A stretch of DNA of 64,000 nt from DATBLY01 sp963705545 (GCA_963705545.1 CAVPJX010000001.1:806001-870000), one strand, 5' to 3'. Shown: positions 8,590 to 18,211, counted from the stretch's first letter. The notes: generated from the sequence alone by a model not told the origin. A program made the numbers and translations.

Positions 8590-11283
8590 ATGGCGGAGAT
8601 GAGCGAGCGAGGCCTGCCCCGGCCGGTCGACGCCGTCCTGCGTGACGGCTCCACCGTCCTGATCCGGCCGGCCCGAGCCGACGACCGCGTCCGGGTCGAG
8701 GACTACCTGATCGGGCTCTCCCCCGCGAGCCGCCAGCTGCGCTTCTTCTCCCCGTCGATCGACGTCGGCGCGGTCGCCGAGAAGACGGTCGACGTCGACC
8801 CCGCCCAGCACGTGACGCTGCTGGCGTTCACGGGCGGCGACGAGGGCGCGGTGGTCGGGGGCGCGCAGTACTACCGGACCGACGGCTCCCTCGCCGAGAT
8901 CGGCATGAGCGTGGCCGATCGGCTGCAGGGGCACGGGCTCGGATCCATCCTGCTCGGGCGGCTCGCGGCCGTCGCGCACGACCACGGGATCGACGTCTTC
9001 GTCGCCGAGGTCCTCCCCGAGAACCACCCGATGATCGGCGTGTTCCGCGAGAGCGGCTTCTCGCCGCAGATCCGCGCGAAGGCCGGGACGATCGAGGTGA
9101 CCTTCCCGACGACGCTCACGGAGGATGCCGGCCGGCACTTCGAGGATCGCGAGATCCAGGCGGCGGCCGGGGCGATCCGCGCGTTCATGGAGCCGTCCGC
9201 GGTCGCCGTGATCGGCGCCTCGCGGGATCCGGGATCGATCGGGGGACGCCTGGCCCGCAACCTGCTGACCTCCGGCTTCACGGGCGTCGTCTACCCCGTG
9301 AACCCGAGCGCGCCCGCCGTGCAGGGGGTGACCGCCTACCCCTCGATCCGGGACGTCCCCGGCCCGGTCGACATCGCGTTCATCGCGGTGCCGGCGTCGT
9401 CGGTCCCGGCCGTCGCGCGCGAGTGCGGCGAGCACGGCGTGCGTGGGCTCGTCGTCATCTCTGCGGGGTTCGCCGAGACGGGGGGCGACGGCCCCGCGCT
9501 GCAGGACGAGCTCGTGGCGATCTGTCGCGCCTTCGGGATGCGCATCATCGGGCCGAACTGCATGGGGATCGTGAACACGGATCCCGCCGTCGGGTTGAAC
9601 GGCACGTTCTCGACGACCGCACCGCTCGAAGGGCGGGTCGGCTTCCTCTCCCAGAGCGGCGCCGTCGGGTTGGCGGTGATGGCGCACACCGCGCGGCTCG
9701 GCATGGGCCTGTCGAGCTTCTTCTCGGTCGGGAACAAGGCCGATCTCTCCGGCAACGACGTGCTGAGCTTCTGGTCCGAGGATCCGCGCACGGACGTGAT
9801 CCTGCTGTACCTCGAATCCTTCGGGAACCCGGTGCGGTTCGCGCACCTCGCGCAGCGGATCGGGCGGGCGAAACCGATCATCGCGGTCAAGAGCGGACGG
9901 AGCGAGGCGGGTCGCCGCGCGGCCGCATCGCACACGGCGGCGATGCTCGCCTCGGACCGGACGCTCGACTCGCTCTTCCGGCGGAACGGGGTGATCCGCA
10001 CCGACACGCTGGAGGAGATGCTCGACGTCGCGGCGCTCCTCACGGCCCAGCCGGCCCCCAGAGGCAACCGGGTCGGGATCGTGACGAACGCCGGGGGCCT
10101 GGCCGTGCAGTGCGCGGACGCGGCCGAGGCGCGCGGGCTGGTGATCCCCGCGTTCACCCCCGAGACCCGCGCTGCCCTCGGTCGGACGCTGCCGCCCGAG
10201 GCGGCGACCGCCAACCCCGTGGACATGATCGCGTCGGCACAGGGCGCCGACTACACCGAGGCGATCCGCGTCGTCGCGGGATCCGGGGAGGTCGACGCGG
10301 TGATCGTGATCTTCATCCCGCCGCTCGAGTCCCTCGTCCCCGAGGTCGCGGAGGGGATCGCCGAGGCCGCTCGCTCGTTGAACGGCGAGCTCCCGATCCT
10401 CTCGGCGTTCATGACGGCCGACGGCATCCCCGGGTCGTTCCGGGAGGCCGGCTCGCGGATCCCGACCTTCCCCTACCCGGAGCAGGCGGCGATCGCGCTC
10501 GCGCGCGCCGCGGACTACGGCCGCTGGCGCGAGCGCCCCCCCGGGCGCCTGCCCACGCTCCCCGACCTCCGCCCCGCGGAGGCGGCCGGCGTCCTGTCCG
10601 CCGCCTTGGCCCGCGGGGCGGAGTGGCTGGACCCGTCGGAGGTCGAGCGGCTCCTGCGGTGCTACGGCGTTCGCGTGCCGCGGAGCGAGCGGGCGGACGA
10701 CCCCGCGTCCGCCGGTGCGGCGGCCGAGCGCCTCCAGGGCCGGGTGGTCCTGAAGGCGATCGGCCCGGTGCACAAGACGGACGTCGGGGCCGTGCGCCTC
10801 GGCCTCCGCGGCCGCGACGAGGTCGTCGCCGAGGCGGGCGCCATGGCCGACCGGATCGCCGGTACGGGCACCCTGCCCGAGGGATTCCTGATCCAGGAGC
10901 AGGTCGAGGACGGGGTCGAGATGCTCGTCGGGGTCGCCGTCGACCCGCGTTTCGGTCCGGTGGTCGCCTGCGGCGCCGGCGGCGTGGCCGCCGAGCTGCT
11001 CCGCGACGTCGAGGTGCGCGTGGCGCCCCTCACGGATCTGGACGCCCGCGACATGGTGCGCTCGCTCTCCACCTTCCCCCTGTTGGACGGGTACCGGGGC
11101 GCTCCGCGAGCCGACGTGGAGGCGCTCGAGGACGTGATCCTGCGGGTCGGTCGGATGGCCGAGGCTCACCCGGAGATCGTCGAGATGGACTGCAACCCCG
11201 TCATCGTGCTCACGGATCGGGCCGTGGTGGTGGACGCCCGCGTTCGGATCGAGCCGGCGAACGCCCCACCCTCCGGCGCGTAG
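8590..11283 (+). CDS. GNAT - acyl-CoA synthetase (ADP-forming) fusion, Pat-type protein acetyltransferase
   Basis: An 897-residue protein in two halves. Residues ~15-170 are a GNAT acetyltransferase with acetyl-CoA loop RLQGHGLG. The rest is an NDP-forming acyl-CoA synthetase: CoA-binding domain (VAVIGASRDPGSIGGRL), succinyl-CoA-ligase-like domains with the phospho-His candidate in AAASHTAAM, and a C-terminal ATP-grasp domain (VVLKAIGPVHKTDVGAV). In PatZ/Pka the GNAT lies at the C-terminus; this N-terminal order is known from actinobacterial Pat enzymes that acetylate acyl-CoA synthetases. Start 8590 or the ATG at 8599 are both possible. A histidine kinase gene follows after 33 bases. Confidence 0.88.
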   Translation: MAEMSERGLPRPVDAVLRDGSTVLIRPARADDRVRVEDYLIGLSPASRQLRFFSPSIDVGAVAEKTVDVDPAQHVTLLAFTGGDEGAVVGGAQYYRTDGSLAEIGMSVADRLQGHGLGSILLGRLAAVAHDHGIDVFVAEVLPENHPMIGVFRESGFSPQIRAKAGTIEVTFPTTLTEDAGRHFEDREIQAAAGAIRAFMEPSAVAVIGASRDPGSIGGRLARNLLTSGFTGVVYPVNPSAPAVQGVTAYPSIRDVPGPVDIAFIAVPASSVPAVARECGEHGVRGLVVISAGFAETGGDGPALQDELVAICRAFGMRIIGPNCMGIVNTDPAVGLNGTFSTTAPLEGRVGFLSQSGAVGLAVMAHTARLGMGLSSFFSVGNKADLSGNDVLSFWSEDPRTDVILLYLESFGNPVRFAHLAQRIGRAKPIIAVKSGRSEAGRRAAASHTAAMLASDRTLDSLFRRNGVIRTDTLEEMLDVAALLTAQPAPRGNRVGIVTNAGGLAVQCADAAEARGLVIPAFTPETRAALGRTLPPEAATANPVDMIASAQGADYTEAIRVVAGSGEVDAVIVIFIPPLESLVPEVAEGIAEAARSLNGELPILSAFMTADGIPGSFREAGSRIPTFPYPEQAAIALARAADYGRWRERPPGRLPTLPDLRPAEAAGVLSAALARGAEWLDPSEVERLLRCYGVRVPRSERADDPASAGAAAERLQGRVVLKAIGPVHKTDVGAVRLGLRGRDEVVAEAGAMADRIAGTGTLPEGFLIQEQVEDGVEMLVGVAVDPRFGPVVACGAGGVAAELLRDVEVRVAPLTDLDARDMVRSLSTFPLLDGYRGAPRADVEALEDVILRVGRMAEAHPEIVEMDCNPVIVLTDRAVVVDARVRIEPANAPPSGA

Positions 11284-11316
11284 CCGCGCCTGCGGGCGCT
11301 GCACTACGCTCGGCAC

Positions 11317-12481
11317 GTGCCCGAGGTGACCGACCACCGGAGCGACGACCGCCGCAGCGCCGATCGTCATCTGATCGAAGCCGGGATGGCGCTCGCCGCC
11401 GAGCTCTCGGTCGACGCCGTCCTGCGGCGGATCGTCGAGCTCGCGGTGGAGCTTACCGACGCGACCTACGGAGCGCTCGGCGTCCTCACCCACGACGGCC
11501 GAGCGATCGAGGAGTTCGTCACGGTCGGGCTCTCGGACGAGGAGCGGGCCGCGATCGGCGATCCCCCGGTGGGGCACGGCCTGCTGGGCGCGCTGATCAC
11601 CGAGGCGCATCCCCTCCGGATCCCGAACATCTCCGACGACCCCCGCTCCGTCGGGTTCCCGCCGAGGCATCCCCCGATGCGTTCGCTGCTCGGAGCGCCG
11701 GTCGCCGGCCGCGGGCGCGTCTTCGGCAACATCTACCTCACCGACAAGCGAGGTGCCGACGCGTTCGACGACGAGGACGAACGTGTCCTGATCGTGCTCG
11801 CCACGCAGGCCGCCGTGGCCGTCGAGAACGCCCGCCTGCACGACGAGGCCGAGCGGGCGGCCATCGAGCTGCGACGTCTCGAGATGATGGACGAGCGGGA
11901 GCGCATCGCGAAGGAACTCCACGACGGCGTGATCCAATCGCTCTTCGCGGTCGGGATGAGCCTGCAAGGGCTCGCGTCGATCTCGACCGAAGCCGAGACC
12001 GTGCGGCGGCTCGAGTCCGCCGTCGAGGACGTCGATCACGCGATCCGAGACCTCCGCAACTACATCTTCGGGCTGCGCCCGGGGATCCTCGCCGACCGCC
12101 AGCTCGATCAGGCCCTGCAGGAGCTCGGTCGCGAGTTCTCCGAGCGCAGCGGCGTCGTCACCGTCGTCGAGGTGGACGTGGACGCCGCCTCCGTGTTGGC
12201 CTCCCAGGCGGCCGACATCGTGCAGATCGTGCGGGAGGCCCTCTCCAACATCGGGCGCCACGCCGACGCCACCACGTGCCGCGTCCGCCTCGGTGCGCGA
12301 CCGAGAGGGAGGGTTCCTGCTGGAGATGGACGACGACGGGAGCGGGTTCGATCCCTCGACCCTGTCGGCCGGCATGGGGCTCGCGAACCTCCGCGAACGC
12401 GCGGGCATGCTCGGCGGGACCCTCGAGATCGTCAGCGGTGCCGGCGACGGGACGACGGTTCGCGTGTTCCTCCCCGGGTGA
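11317..12481 (+). CDS. Sensor histidine kinase, GAF + HisKA_3 + HATPase (one frameshift)
   Basis: A cytosolic NarX/DevS-type kinase. After the GTG start, a GAF domain covers about residues 20-175. The HisKA_3 helix ERIAKELHDGVIQSLFAVG has the phospho-acceptor His202, and the ATPase domain starts around IVREALSNIGRHADAT. The zero frame leaves the family at 12291; the rest of the ATPase (DDDGSGFDPS, GMGLANLRERAGMLGG, ending at 12481) continues one base further on, so a single extra base lies at about 12292. It is probably an assembly insertion. The NarL-type regulator at 14636 is the likely partner. No transmembrane segment is seen. Confidence 0.82.
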
Positions 12482-12515
12482 GGAACGGGCGGTCGTCCGG
12501 GCGGCCGCCCGTTCC
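12482..12515. terminator. Bidirectional terminator, 11-bp stem
   Basis: GGAACGGGCGG (12482-12492) pairs perfectly with 12505-12515. It lies between the histidine kinase stop codon and the end of the convergent multicopper oxidase gene, and its place right after the G of the stop supports the frameshift-corrected kinase end. Confidence 0.8.
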
Positions 12516-12521
12516 GTCGGG

Positions 12522-13922
12522 TCACTGCACGACCAGCGCGGTCACCATCCCGTACATCCCCTGCGGTCCCTCCACGTGGGGAAGGATGTGGCAGTGGAAC
12601 GCCCACGCGCCCGGGTAGATCGCGTGCACGAGCACGTCGAACCGCTGCCCGGGCGCGACCATCAGCGTGTCGGCCATGTAGGGGTTCTCGAGCGGGAACC
12701 CGTCCTCGGCCACCACCTCGAAGTGGTAGCCGTGCAGGTGCATCGGGTGGATCATCGCGCCGTCGTTCGCGATGTGGACCAGGACCCAGTCGCCCCGGTT
12801 CGCCACGATCGGCGTCGTGGCCGGGAACGACTTGCCGTTCAGCACGTACCCGAGCGGACCGTCGCCCAGGAACAGCGTCTCCTCGATCGTGGCCTCGACC
12901 GTGCCCGCGACCGTCGTCGCCCCCGTGGTCGGATCGACCTCCAGCTCGGGGTAGGTCCAGCGGTCGTTCGGCGGCTGCACGTAGATCGCGCCGTAGAGCC
13001 CCTTGCCGACCTGCTCCGTCGAGTTGAAGTGCGAGTGGTAGACGTACATCCCGGGGGGGTCCTTCACGGTGAACTCGTAGACCCAGTACTCGCCCGGCAT
13101 CGCCGGCGGCTGCGTGACGTAGGGGACGCCGTCCATCTCGTTCGGGACGGTCATGCCGTGGAAGTGCAGGACGAACGGCTGGTCGAGCTGGTTCTGCACG
13201 ACGATCCGCACCCGGTCACCGAGGTTCACGCGGATCACGGGCCCGGGGATCTGCTCGTTGAACGCCATCGCGTCGACGAACTGACCCTTCGACACCTCCC
13301 ACTTCACGTTCCACGCGGTGAGGCTGAAGACCTTGACGTCGCCGTCCATCTCCGGCTCGAGCGGCTGGTTGCCCTGCGTCGCGGTCTGATCCCCGGCCAG
13401 GAAGTCCTTGACGCCCTGCTCGTGGCTCGTGGCCATCTCGGCGGCCGTCATGTTCGCGTGCGAGGCGCCCGTGGCCCCGGTGGCGCCCGACGCGCCGGCC
13501 GCGGCCACCGCGTCGGCGGAGGCCGTCACGGTCGCCGTCATCCCGAGATCCACGTGTCCGGAGACGGAGCAGTACGCGTCGTAGGTGCCCGCATCGAGCG
13601 CGGGAACCTCGAGGGTCCCCGTGCTCCCGCCGGCGATCTCGCCCGTGTCGTACGTCTCGCCGTCCACGTCGATCGCGAACGTGTGGGGGGACGGCCCGTG
13701 GTTCATCACGGAGAACGTCAGGTCGGCTCCCACCGGGACCGAGATGTTCGACGGGTCGATCGCGAAGTCCGAGAGCATCACCTCGACCGTCGCAGGCGCC
13801 GCCGCCGCCTGCTCTCCCTCCGCGCCCGCCGCGGCGTCGTCACCGCTGCAGGCCGCCGCGACCAGCGCGAGCGCCGCGACCAGCGCGAGCGTGGCCCCTC
13901 GGATCGATCGGGTCATGTGCAT
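12522..13922 (-). CDS. Multicopper oxidase lipoprotein with N-terminal cupredoxin domain
   Basis: A 466-residue exported copper oxidase. The lipoprotein signal ends LALVAAACS. A cupredoxin-like domain follows (residues ~45-135, with MNHGPSPHTFAIDV and CSVSGHVDLGM as possible copper ligands), then a collagen-like GATGATGA linker and two multicopper oxidase domains. The copper motifs HFHG, HSHF, HPMHLHG and HCHILPHVEGPQGM are all present, giving type 1, 2 and 3 sites. The first ATG (13922) and the ATG two codons later both fit the GGAAGGGAG site. It may oxidise Cu(I), Mn, Fe or phenolics. Convergent with the kinase gene. Confidence 0.88.
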   Translation of the reverse strand: MHMTRSIRGATLALVAALALVAAACSGDDAAAGAEGEQAAAAPATVEVMLSDFAIDPSNISVPVGADLTFSVMNHGPSPHTFAIDVDGETYDTGEIAGGSTGTLEVPALDAGTYDAYCSVSGHVDLGMTATVTASADAVAAAGASGATGATGASHANMTAAEMATSHEQGVKDFLAGDQTATQGNQPLEPEMDGDVKVFSLTAWNVKWEVSKGQFVDAMAFNEQIPGPVIRVNLGDRVRIVVQNQLDQPFVLHFHGMTVPNEMDGVPYVTQPPAMPGEYWVYEFTVKDPPGMYVYHSHFNSTEQVGKGLYGAIYVQPPNDRWTYPELEVDPTTGATTVAGTVEATIEETLFLGDGPLGYVLNGKSFPATTPIVANRGDWVLVHIANDGAMIHPMHLHGYHFEVVAEDGFPLENPYMADTLMVAPGQRFDVLVHAIYPGAWAFHCHILPHVEGPQGMYGMVTALVVQ

Positions 13923-14081
13923 GCTCCCTTCCTGTCATCATGGTTCCTGCGTCGTGGACCTCGACCGGGTCGGATACGGAGTCTGCGGACCGAGCCCGCG
14001 GCCGCCCGGGGTCTGAGGACCCCCCCGTGCCGGGCCGTTGGCCCCCTCTCGCATGGCGGCACGGGACCCACACTGCGTCCC

Positions 14082-14579
14082 ATGTTCGCGCGGTACTTCG
14101 TGGAGATCCCACTGCCGGCAGAGCGGGTCGAGCTCCTGCTCACGCACGAGCCCGAGTCGTGGCTGCCCGGCTTGGCCCAGCACGCGAACCACCGCGGGGA
14201 CGAGCTGCTCGCCGACGTGGGGTTCGGCGAGAAGATCCGGGTGGCGCGCGAGGTCACGATCACGGTGGGAGCCCCCGTCCGCGCGGGCACGAAGATCCTC
14301 CTGCCGCTGCGCTGGGTGCCCTCGGGGGGCGCGGGGCTGTTCCCGTCCCTCGACGCCGACCTCGAGATCGCGCCGCTCGGGCCCGACCGGACCCAGCTCG
14401 CGATGAGCGCCCGCTATGCCCCGCCCCTCAAGGCGGTCGGACGGGTGATCGACCGGGTCGTCCTGTTCCGCGTGGCCGAGGCCACGCTGAAGGACTTCCT
14501 CGACGGCGTCGCGGTCGCCGTGATGGCGCTCGAGCAGGACGACACCCAGATCGCGGAGGCCTCGAAGCTCCCGTCGTGA
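14082..14579 (+). CDS. Conserved hypothetical protein, possible START/SRPBCC-like fold
   Basis: A 165-residue soluble protein that I do not recognise by family. It alternates beta-strand-like stretches (REVTITVGAPVRAGTKILLPLRWV, LDADLEIAPL, RTQLAMSARYAPPL) and ends in an amphipathic helix (VLFRVAEATLKDFLDGVAVAVM). That is the pattern of ligand-binding SRPBCC proteins, so a lipid or small-molecule binding role is conceivable. It lies 56 bases before the response-regulator gene on the same strand and may share its transcript. Confidence 0.6.
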   Translation: MFARYFVEIPLPAERVELLLTHEPESWLPGLAQHANHRGDELLADVGFGEKIRVAREVTITVGAPVRAGTKILLPLRWVPSGGAGLFPSLDADLEIAPLGPDRTQLAMSARYAPPLKAVGRVIDRVVLFRVAEATLKDFLDGVAVAVMALEQDDTQIAEASKLPS

Positions 14580-14635
14580 GGTGCGGCCGAGCGGCCTGGG
14601 CCGCGGGCGGTCCGGACGGGCTACCATCGCAGGCC

Positions 14636-15310
14636 ATGACCACGAAGAAGGTTCCGCCGCTCCGCGTGATGCTCGTGGACGACCACGAGGTCGTCCGCAA
14701 CGGGATCCGCGCGATGCTGCAGGCCGAGGAGGACATCCACGTCACCACGGAGGCCGGAACGGTCCGCGACGCGATCGACGAGGCCGACCGGACCCGGCCC
14801 GACGTGGTCGTGATGGACGTCCGGCTCGCCGACGGCAGCGGGATCGAGGCCACGCGGGAGATCCGCGCGAAGCATCCCGACACGAAGGTCCTGATGCTGA
14901 CCTCGTTCGCCGACGACGAGGCGCTCTTCTCCTCGATCATGGCCGGCGCGTCCGGGTACGTGCTGAAGCAGGTGCGCTCCGGCGACCTGGTGCGCGCGAT
15001 CCGCGCCGTCGGGGCCGGGGAGAGCCTGCTCGATCCGTCGGTGACGAGCGCGGTCCTCGACCGGCTCCGCAAGGGCAAGCACCTGCTGAAGGACGAACGC
15101 CTGGCGCGCCTGTCGCCGCAGGAGGAACGGATCCTCACGCTGGTCGCGGACGGCCGCACGAACAAGGAGATCGGCGAGGAGCTCCACCTCGCCGAGAAGA
15201 CCGTCAAGAACTACGTGTCGAGCATCCTGTCCAAGCTCGAGGTCGCCCGTCGCGCGGAGGCCGCCGCGTACCTCGCCCGCCACACCACGACGCCCGGGTC
15301 CGTCGAATAG
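14636..15310 (+). CDS. NarL/FixJ-family response regulator (DevR-like)
   Basis: A 224-residue two-domain regulator. The receiver (residues ~10-125) has the acidic pair in LVDDHE, the phospho-acceptor Asp in VVMDVRLADGSG, the Thr/Ser in MLTSF and the Lys in YVLKQV. The LuxR-type DNA-binding domain (~155-215) shows LSPQEERILTLVADGRTNKEIGEEL and the recognition helix AEKTVKNYVSSILSKL. It is the natural partner of the HisKA_3 kinase at 11317-12481. Its stop codon overlaps the start of a bidirectional terminator. Confidence 0.92.
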   Translation: MTTKKVPPLRVMLVDDHEVVRNGIRAMLQAEEDIHVTTEAGTVRDAIDEADRTRPDVVVMDVRLADGSGIEATREIRAKHPDTKVLMLTSFADDEALFSSIMAGASGYVLKQVRSGDLVRAIRAVGAGESLLDPSVTSAVLDRLRKGKHLLKDERLARLSPQEERILTLVADGRTNKEIGEELHLAEKTVKNYVSSILSKLEVARRAEAAAYLARHTTTPGSVE

Positions 15311-15338
15311 CGAGGGGAGGCCGATGGCCTCCCCTCGC
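15310..15338. terminator. Bidirectional terminator, 13-bp stem
   Basis: GCGAGGGGAGGCC (15310-15322) pairs perfectly with 15326-15338 around a GAT loop. It begins on the last base of the response-regulator stop codon and faces the end of the convergent permease gene. Confidence 0.82.
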
Positions 15339-15359
15339 GCTCCCGCCATGCCGACCGTG

Positions 15360-16832
15360 TCAGACGGTCTCGAGCGTTCGCTCGAGCGGCCTCGGCGCCG
15401 GCCGCACCTCCGGCACCTCCGGGACCTCCACGTGCTCCGTCCGGATCGGGATCCGGTCGCGCTGGCGACGCCAGCGCATGTAGAGGAACACGGGGATCCC
15501 GAGCATCAGCAGGATGTACCCCTTCGCGATCGACTCGGAACCGGTCGCGTACATCGCCCACACGGCGTAGCCGAAGCCCAGGATCGCGACGATCGTGTCC
15601 CGGACGAACTTCACGCCGGTGAACCGCTCGGGCTCCTTCATGAACAGCGCGATCTCCGCGGCCGCCGCGAACGCGTACGGCACGACGGTCGTGAGCGTCG
15701 CGAGCAAGAGCATGAACGTGAACTGATCGACGAGCGAGCCGGTGTAGTTCATGAACACCAGCCCGGTGACCAGCACCGCGGCGGCGATCAACCCGTACAC
15801 GGGCGTCCGCCGCTCACCGCTCAACCGACCGAAGAACCTCGGGAACAACCCGTCCTCGGACGCGGCGAGCGAGATGCGCGCCGTCAGCAGCGTCCAGCCG
15901 TTCAGCGCGCCGAACGCCGCGATCATCCCGACGGCGGCGACCCACTTGCCCCACGTCCCTCCGAAGATCGACGTGGCCGCGTCGGCGAACGGCGCGTTCG
16001 AGGTCGACAGCGCCGCGAGCGGGATGATGCCCATCACGGCGACCGTGGCCACGATGTAGATCAGGGTCGTGACCGCCGTCCCCAGGTAGGTCGCCCGTGG
16101 GATCGTCCGCTTCGGGTCCTTCACCTCTTCGGCCGGCACGGTGGCCGACTCGAGGCCGATGAACGCCCACAGCGTGAGACCGATCGCCGCCGTGACGCCC
16201 TGCAGGAGCGACAGCCCCTGCCGCCCCGCGGTGCCCGTCGCCTCGAGGAACGGCGTGAAGTGGTCGGCCTGCAGGTAGAACAGACCGATCACGCCGATCA
16301 GGGCGAGCGGCACGAACTTGAGGATCGTCGTGACCACCTGCACGCGTCCGCCCTCGCGGACGCCCAGGATGTTCACGAACGTCAGCAGCCAGATCGCCCC
16401 GACGGCGAGCAGCGCCATCGCGAGCTTGCTGTCCGCCAGGCCGGGCCAGAGCACGGTCGTGTAGCCGACGAACGCGATCGCGATCGCCGCGTTCCCGACC
16501 CAGGCCGCGATCCAGTAGCCCCAGGCCGTCTGGAAGCCGACGAAGTCGCCGAACGCGCGCCTCGCGTAGGCGTACGGCCCACCCGTCCTCGGATAGGCCT
16601 TGCCCATGGTCGCGAACACGCCGGCGAGGAGCATCGCTCCGACACCCGTCACGACCCAGGCGAGCAGCGCGCTCGACCCGTACTGCAACGCGACGACCGC
16701 GAGGGCCGCCGGCAGCAGGAAGACCCCCGACCCGATCATGTTGCCGATCACCATCGCGGTCGCGGTCCACAGACCCATCTCGCGCTTGAGCTCGGGACGG
16801 GCGCCGATGGAACCCTGCTCGAGTCGTGTCAT
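15360..16832 (-). CDS. APC-family amino acid permease / antiporter
   Basis: A 490-residue integral membrane transporter with about 12 hydrophobic helices. TM1 carries the APC signature MVIGNMIGSGVFLLPAAL (backbone substrate-binding GSG), followed by YPRTGGPYAYARRAFG. The sixth helix region (GLTLWAFIGLESATVPAEEVKDPKRTIPRA) fits the arginine/agmatine and polyamine antiporter group. The ATG at 16832 has GGAGGGAG three bases upstream. It is probably an amino-acid or polyamine carrier in the plasma membrane; substrate unproven. It is transcribed alone and divergently from hsp20. Confidence 0.88.
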   Translation of the reverse strand: MTRLEQGSIGARPELKREMGLWTATAMVIGNMIGSGVFLLPAALAVVALQYGSSALLAWVVTGVGAMLLAGVFATMGKAYPRTGGPYAYARRAFGDFVGFQTAWGYWIAAWVGNAAIAIAFVGYTTVLWPGLADSKLAMALLAVGAIWLLTFVNILGVREGGRVQVVTTILKFVPLALIGVIGLFYLQADHFTPFLEATGTAGRQGLSLLQGVTAAIGLTLWAFIGLESATVPAEEVKDPKRTIPRATYLGTAVTTLIYIVATVAVMGIIPLAALSTSNAPFADAATSIFGGTWGKWVAAVGMIAAFGALNGWTLLTARISLAASEDGLFPRFFGRLSGERRTPVYGLIAAAVLVTGLVFMNYTGSLVDQFTFMLLLATLTTVVPYAFAAAAEIALFMKEPERFTGVKFVRDTIVAILGFGYAVWAMYATGSESIAKGYILLMLGIPVFLYMRWRRQRDRIPIRTEHVEVPEVPEVRPAPRPLERTLETV

Positions 16833-17020
16833 CGTCTCCCTCCCTTCCTCCGACGGGAGACCCACATCTCCCCACAACTTCACGCTAGGCCCCGGCCGCG
16901 CATCGCCCAGAGGCGATGGGCCCGGGGGCACCGGGACCCGGGATGCGGCCGGGGCCTTTCCCCCGGCCTACGCTCGAAGGAGACGGAGATGTGGCTCGTG
17001 CCACGCTCGACGAGAAGCGA

Positions 17021-17037
17021 CAGATCCCGGGGATCTG
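17021..17037. promoter_or_regulatory. 17-bp palindrome upstream of hsp20
   Basis: CAGATCCC and GGGATCTG form an 8-base perfect inverted repeat with a one-base centre, 39 bases upstream of the Hsp20 ATG. It does not match the CIRCE or HAIR consensus that I know. It is a candidate repressor site for the heat-shock gene, inferred only from symmetry and position. Confidence 0.45.
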
Positions 17038-17076
17038 AACCTGGGGTGGAGACCGACGAGGGGAGGTGACAGACAG

Positions 17077-17535
17077 ATGAAAGGCTACTGGGATGACCTG
17101 TTCACGATGGAACGGCGCATGGACGAGTTCATGCGTCAGTTCTTGGGCACCCGGACCGTGTTCGGACGCAAGGCGTTCGTTCCCCCGATCGACATCTTCG
17201 AGCGGAAGGGCGATCTGGTGGTGCGGATGGAGGCGCCCGGCCTGGACCCGGCGAAGGACGTCAAGGTGACCGTCCAGGACGGCCTGCTCGTGATCTCCGG
17301 CGAACGGCACTCCAAGGAGGAGGTCGAGGAGAAGGACTTCTACCGGATGGAGACCACCTACGGGACCTTCACGCGGAGCGTTCCGCTCCCCGAGGGGTTC
17401 GACGAGGACACGATCACGGCCGAGTACAAGGACGGCGTGCTCGAGGTCGTCGCCCCGCAAGCGGCGAAGACGCTCGAGGCTCCGAAGCCGAAGGAGATCC
17501 CGGTCCGCGCTCCGAAGGCCATCAAGGCCGCGTAG
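17077..17535 (+). CDS. Small heat-shock protein, Hsp20 / alpha-crystallin family
   Basis: A 152-residue ATP-independent holdase. The alpha-crystallin domain spans about residues 38-132, starting at VPPIDIFERKGDLVVRMEAPGL and closing with the hallmark GVLEVVAPQ. A short N-terminal arm (MERRMDEFMRQFLG) and a Lys/Pro/Ala-rich tail flank it; the usual C-terminal IxI motif may be represented by EIPV. A good GGGAGGTG ribosome site precedes the ATG. It heads a stress cluster with archease, hibernation factor, RtcB and a universal stress protein. Confidence 0.93.
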   Translation: MKGYWDDLFTMERRMDEFMRQFLGTRTVFGRKAFVPPIDIFERKGDLVVRMEAPGLDPAKDVKVTVQDGLLVISGERHSKEEVEEKDFYRMETTYGTFTRSVPLPEGFDEDTITAEYKDGVLEVVAPQAAKTLEAPKPKEIPVRAPKAIKAA

Positions 17536-17556
17536 CGAGACCGGATGTATCGCGGA

Positions 17557-17581
17557 GGCCGGCGGCGGATCGCCGCCGGCC
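17557..17581 (+). terminator. Terminator hairpin after hsp20
   Basis: GGCCGGCGGCG (17557-17567) pairs perfectly with 17571-17581 around a GAT loop, 21 bases after the hsp20 stop and facing the archease gene end, so it can serve both convergent genes. Confidence 0.8.
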
Positions 17582-17628
17582 GTCGTATGTCGGGAGCCGA
17601 CGATCCGTCGCCTCCCGTCGATCCTGCA

Positions 17629-18064
17629 TCAGACGTCGAGGTACACCTGAAGCTCGACCGAGCCGTCGGGACGTTCGCCGACCCGCAGTCGATGGAACGT
17701 GGGCGGCCTTGACGGGGATCCCATCCGGCGTCCCATCGATCGGCGCGACGTCGACGCGAGCGTCGAGCTCCGTCCCGGTGACCGCTCGTACGTCGATGCC
17801 GGCGAACCCCACGACCTCCGTCTCGTGCATCACTAGCAGCTCGTTCAGGAAGGCGACGAGGAGCCCCTCTCGGTCCGCCCCCTCCACGCGGATGGTCCGC
17901 TGCTCTCCGAGGGTCGCGTCCGTGCGCACCCCGAGCACGTCCGCGAGCGCCAAGCCCGCCAGTTCGAAGGCCGCCGCGATCGTGGGCCCCCAGGCTCGGA
18001 TGCCCAGGTCGGCCTGGTGCTCGAGCAGCTCGAAGCCGGCTCCGGTTCGATCGGCCGTTGCCAC
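17629..18064 (-). CDS. Archease, RtcB activator (one frameshift)
   Basis: Archease helps RtcB RNA ligase to be guanylylated and to turn over. The N-terminal FELLEHQADLGIRAWGPTIAAAFELA has the metal-binding Asp/His pattern of the family. The C-terminal end needs a frame change: after VKAA an extra C in the run at 17701-17703 must be skipped, and the frame then reads TFHRLRVGERPDGSVELQVYLDV and stops at 17629, a typical archease ending. Corrected length is 144 residues. The GTG at 18064 has AGGAGG five bases upstream. It is divergent from hpf, which is followed by rtcB, so ligase and activator sit together. Confidence 0.85.
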
Positions 18065-18132
18065 GGTTGCCTCCTCCCGGACGTCACCCTCGCCCGGCGA
18101 TGCCCCCAAGGACAAGGGTCCATCGCCCCCCC

Positions 18133-18154
18133 AGGCCGGGGGGCGCCCCGGCCT
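18133..18154. promoter_or_regulatory. Palindrome in the archease / hpf divergent promoter region
   Basis: AGGCCGGGG (18133-18141) and CCCCGGCCT (18146-18154) are perfect inverted arms around GGCG, in the 147-base gap between the divergent archease and hibernation-factor genes. It could be a shared operator or simply a stable 5' leader hairpin. Position is the only evidence for a regulatory role. Confidence 0.4.
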
Positions 18155-18211
18155 CCTGGATGGTCGCCGACGGTGACACGATGACGGTGGATGTGAGGGA
18201 AGGAGGGAACG

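Noticed and set aside
7846..12606. A 1586-codon minus-strand reading frame opposite the acyl-CoA synthetase gene
   Set aside because: It is antisense to a well-supported gene and rich in Arg/His/Gly/Asp as expected for GC-rich shadow frames; only its last 197 codons are a real gene.
9423..14579. A 1718-codon plus-strand frame
   Set aside because: Arg/Gly/Ala shadow across several real genes; only the last 165 codons (14082-14579) are supported.
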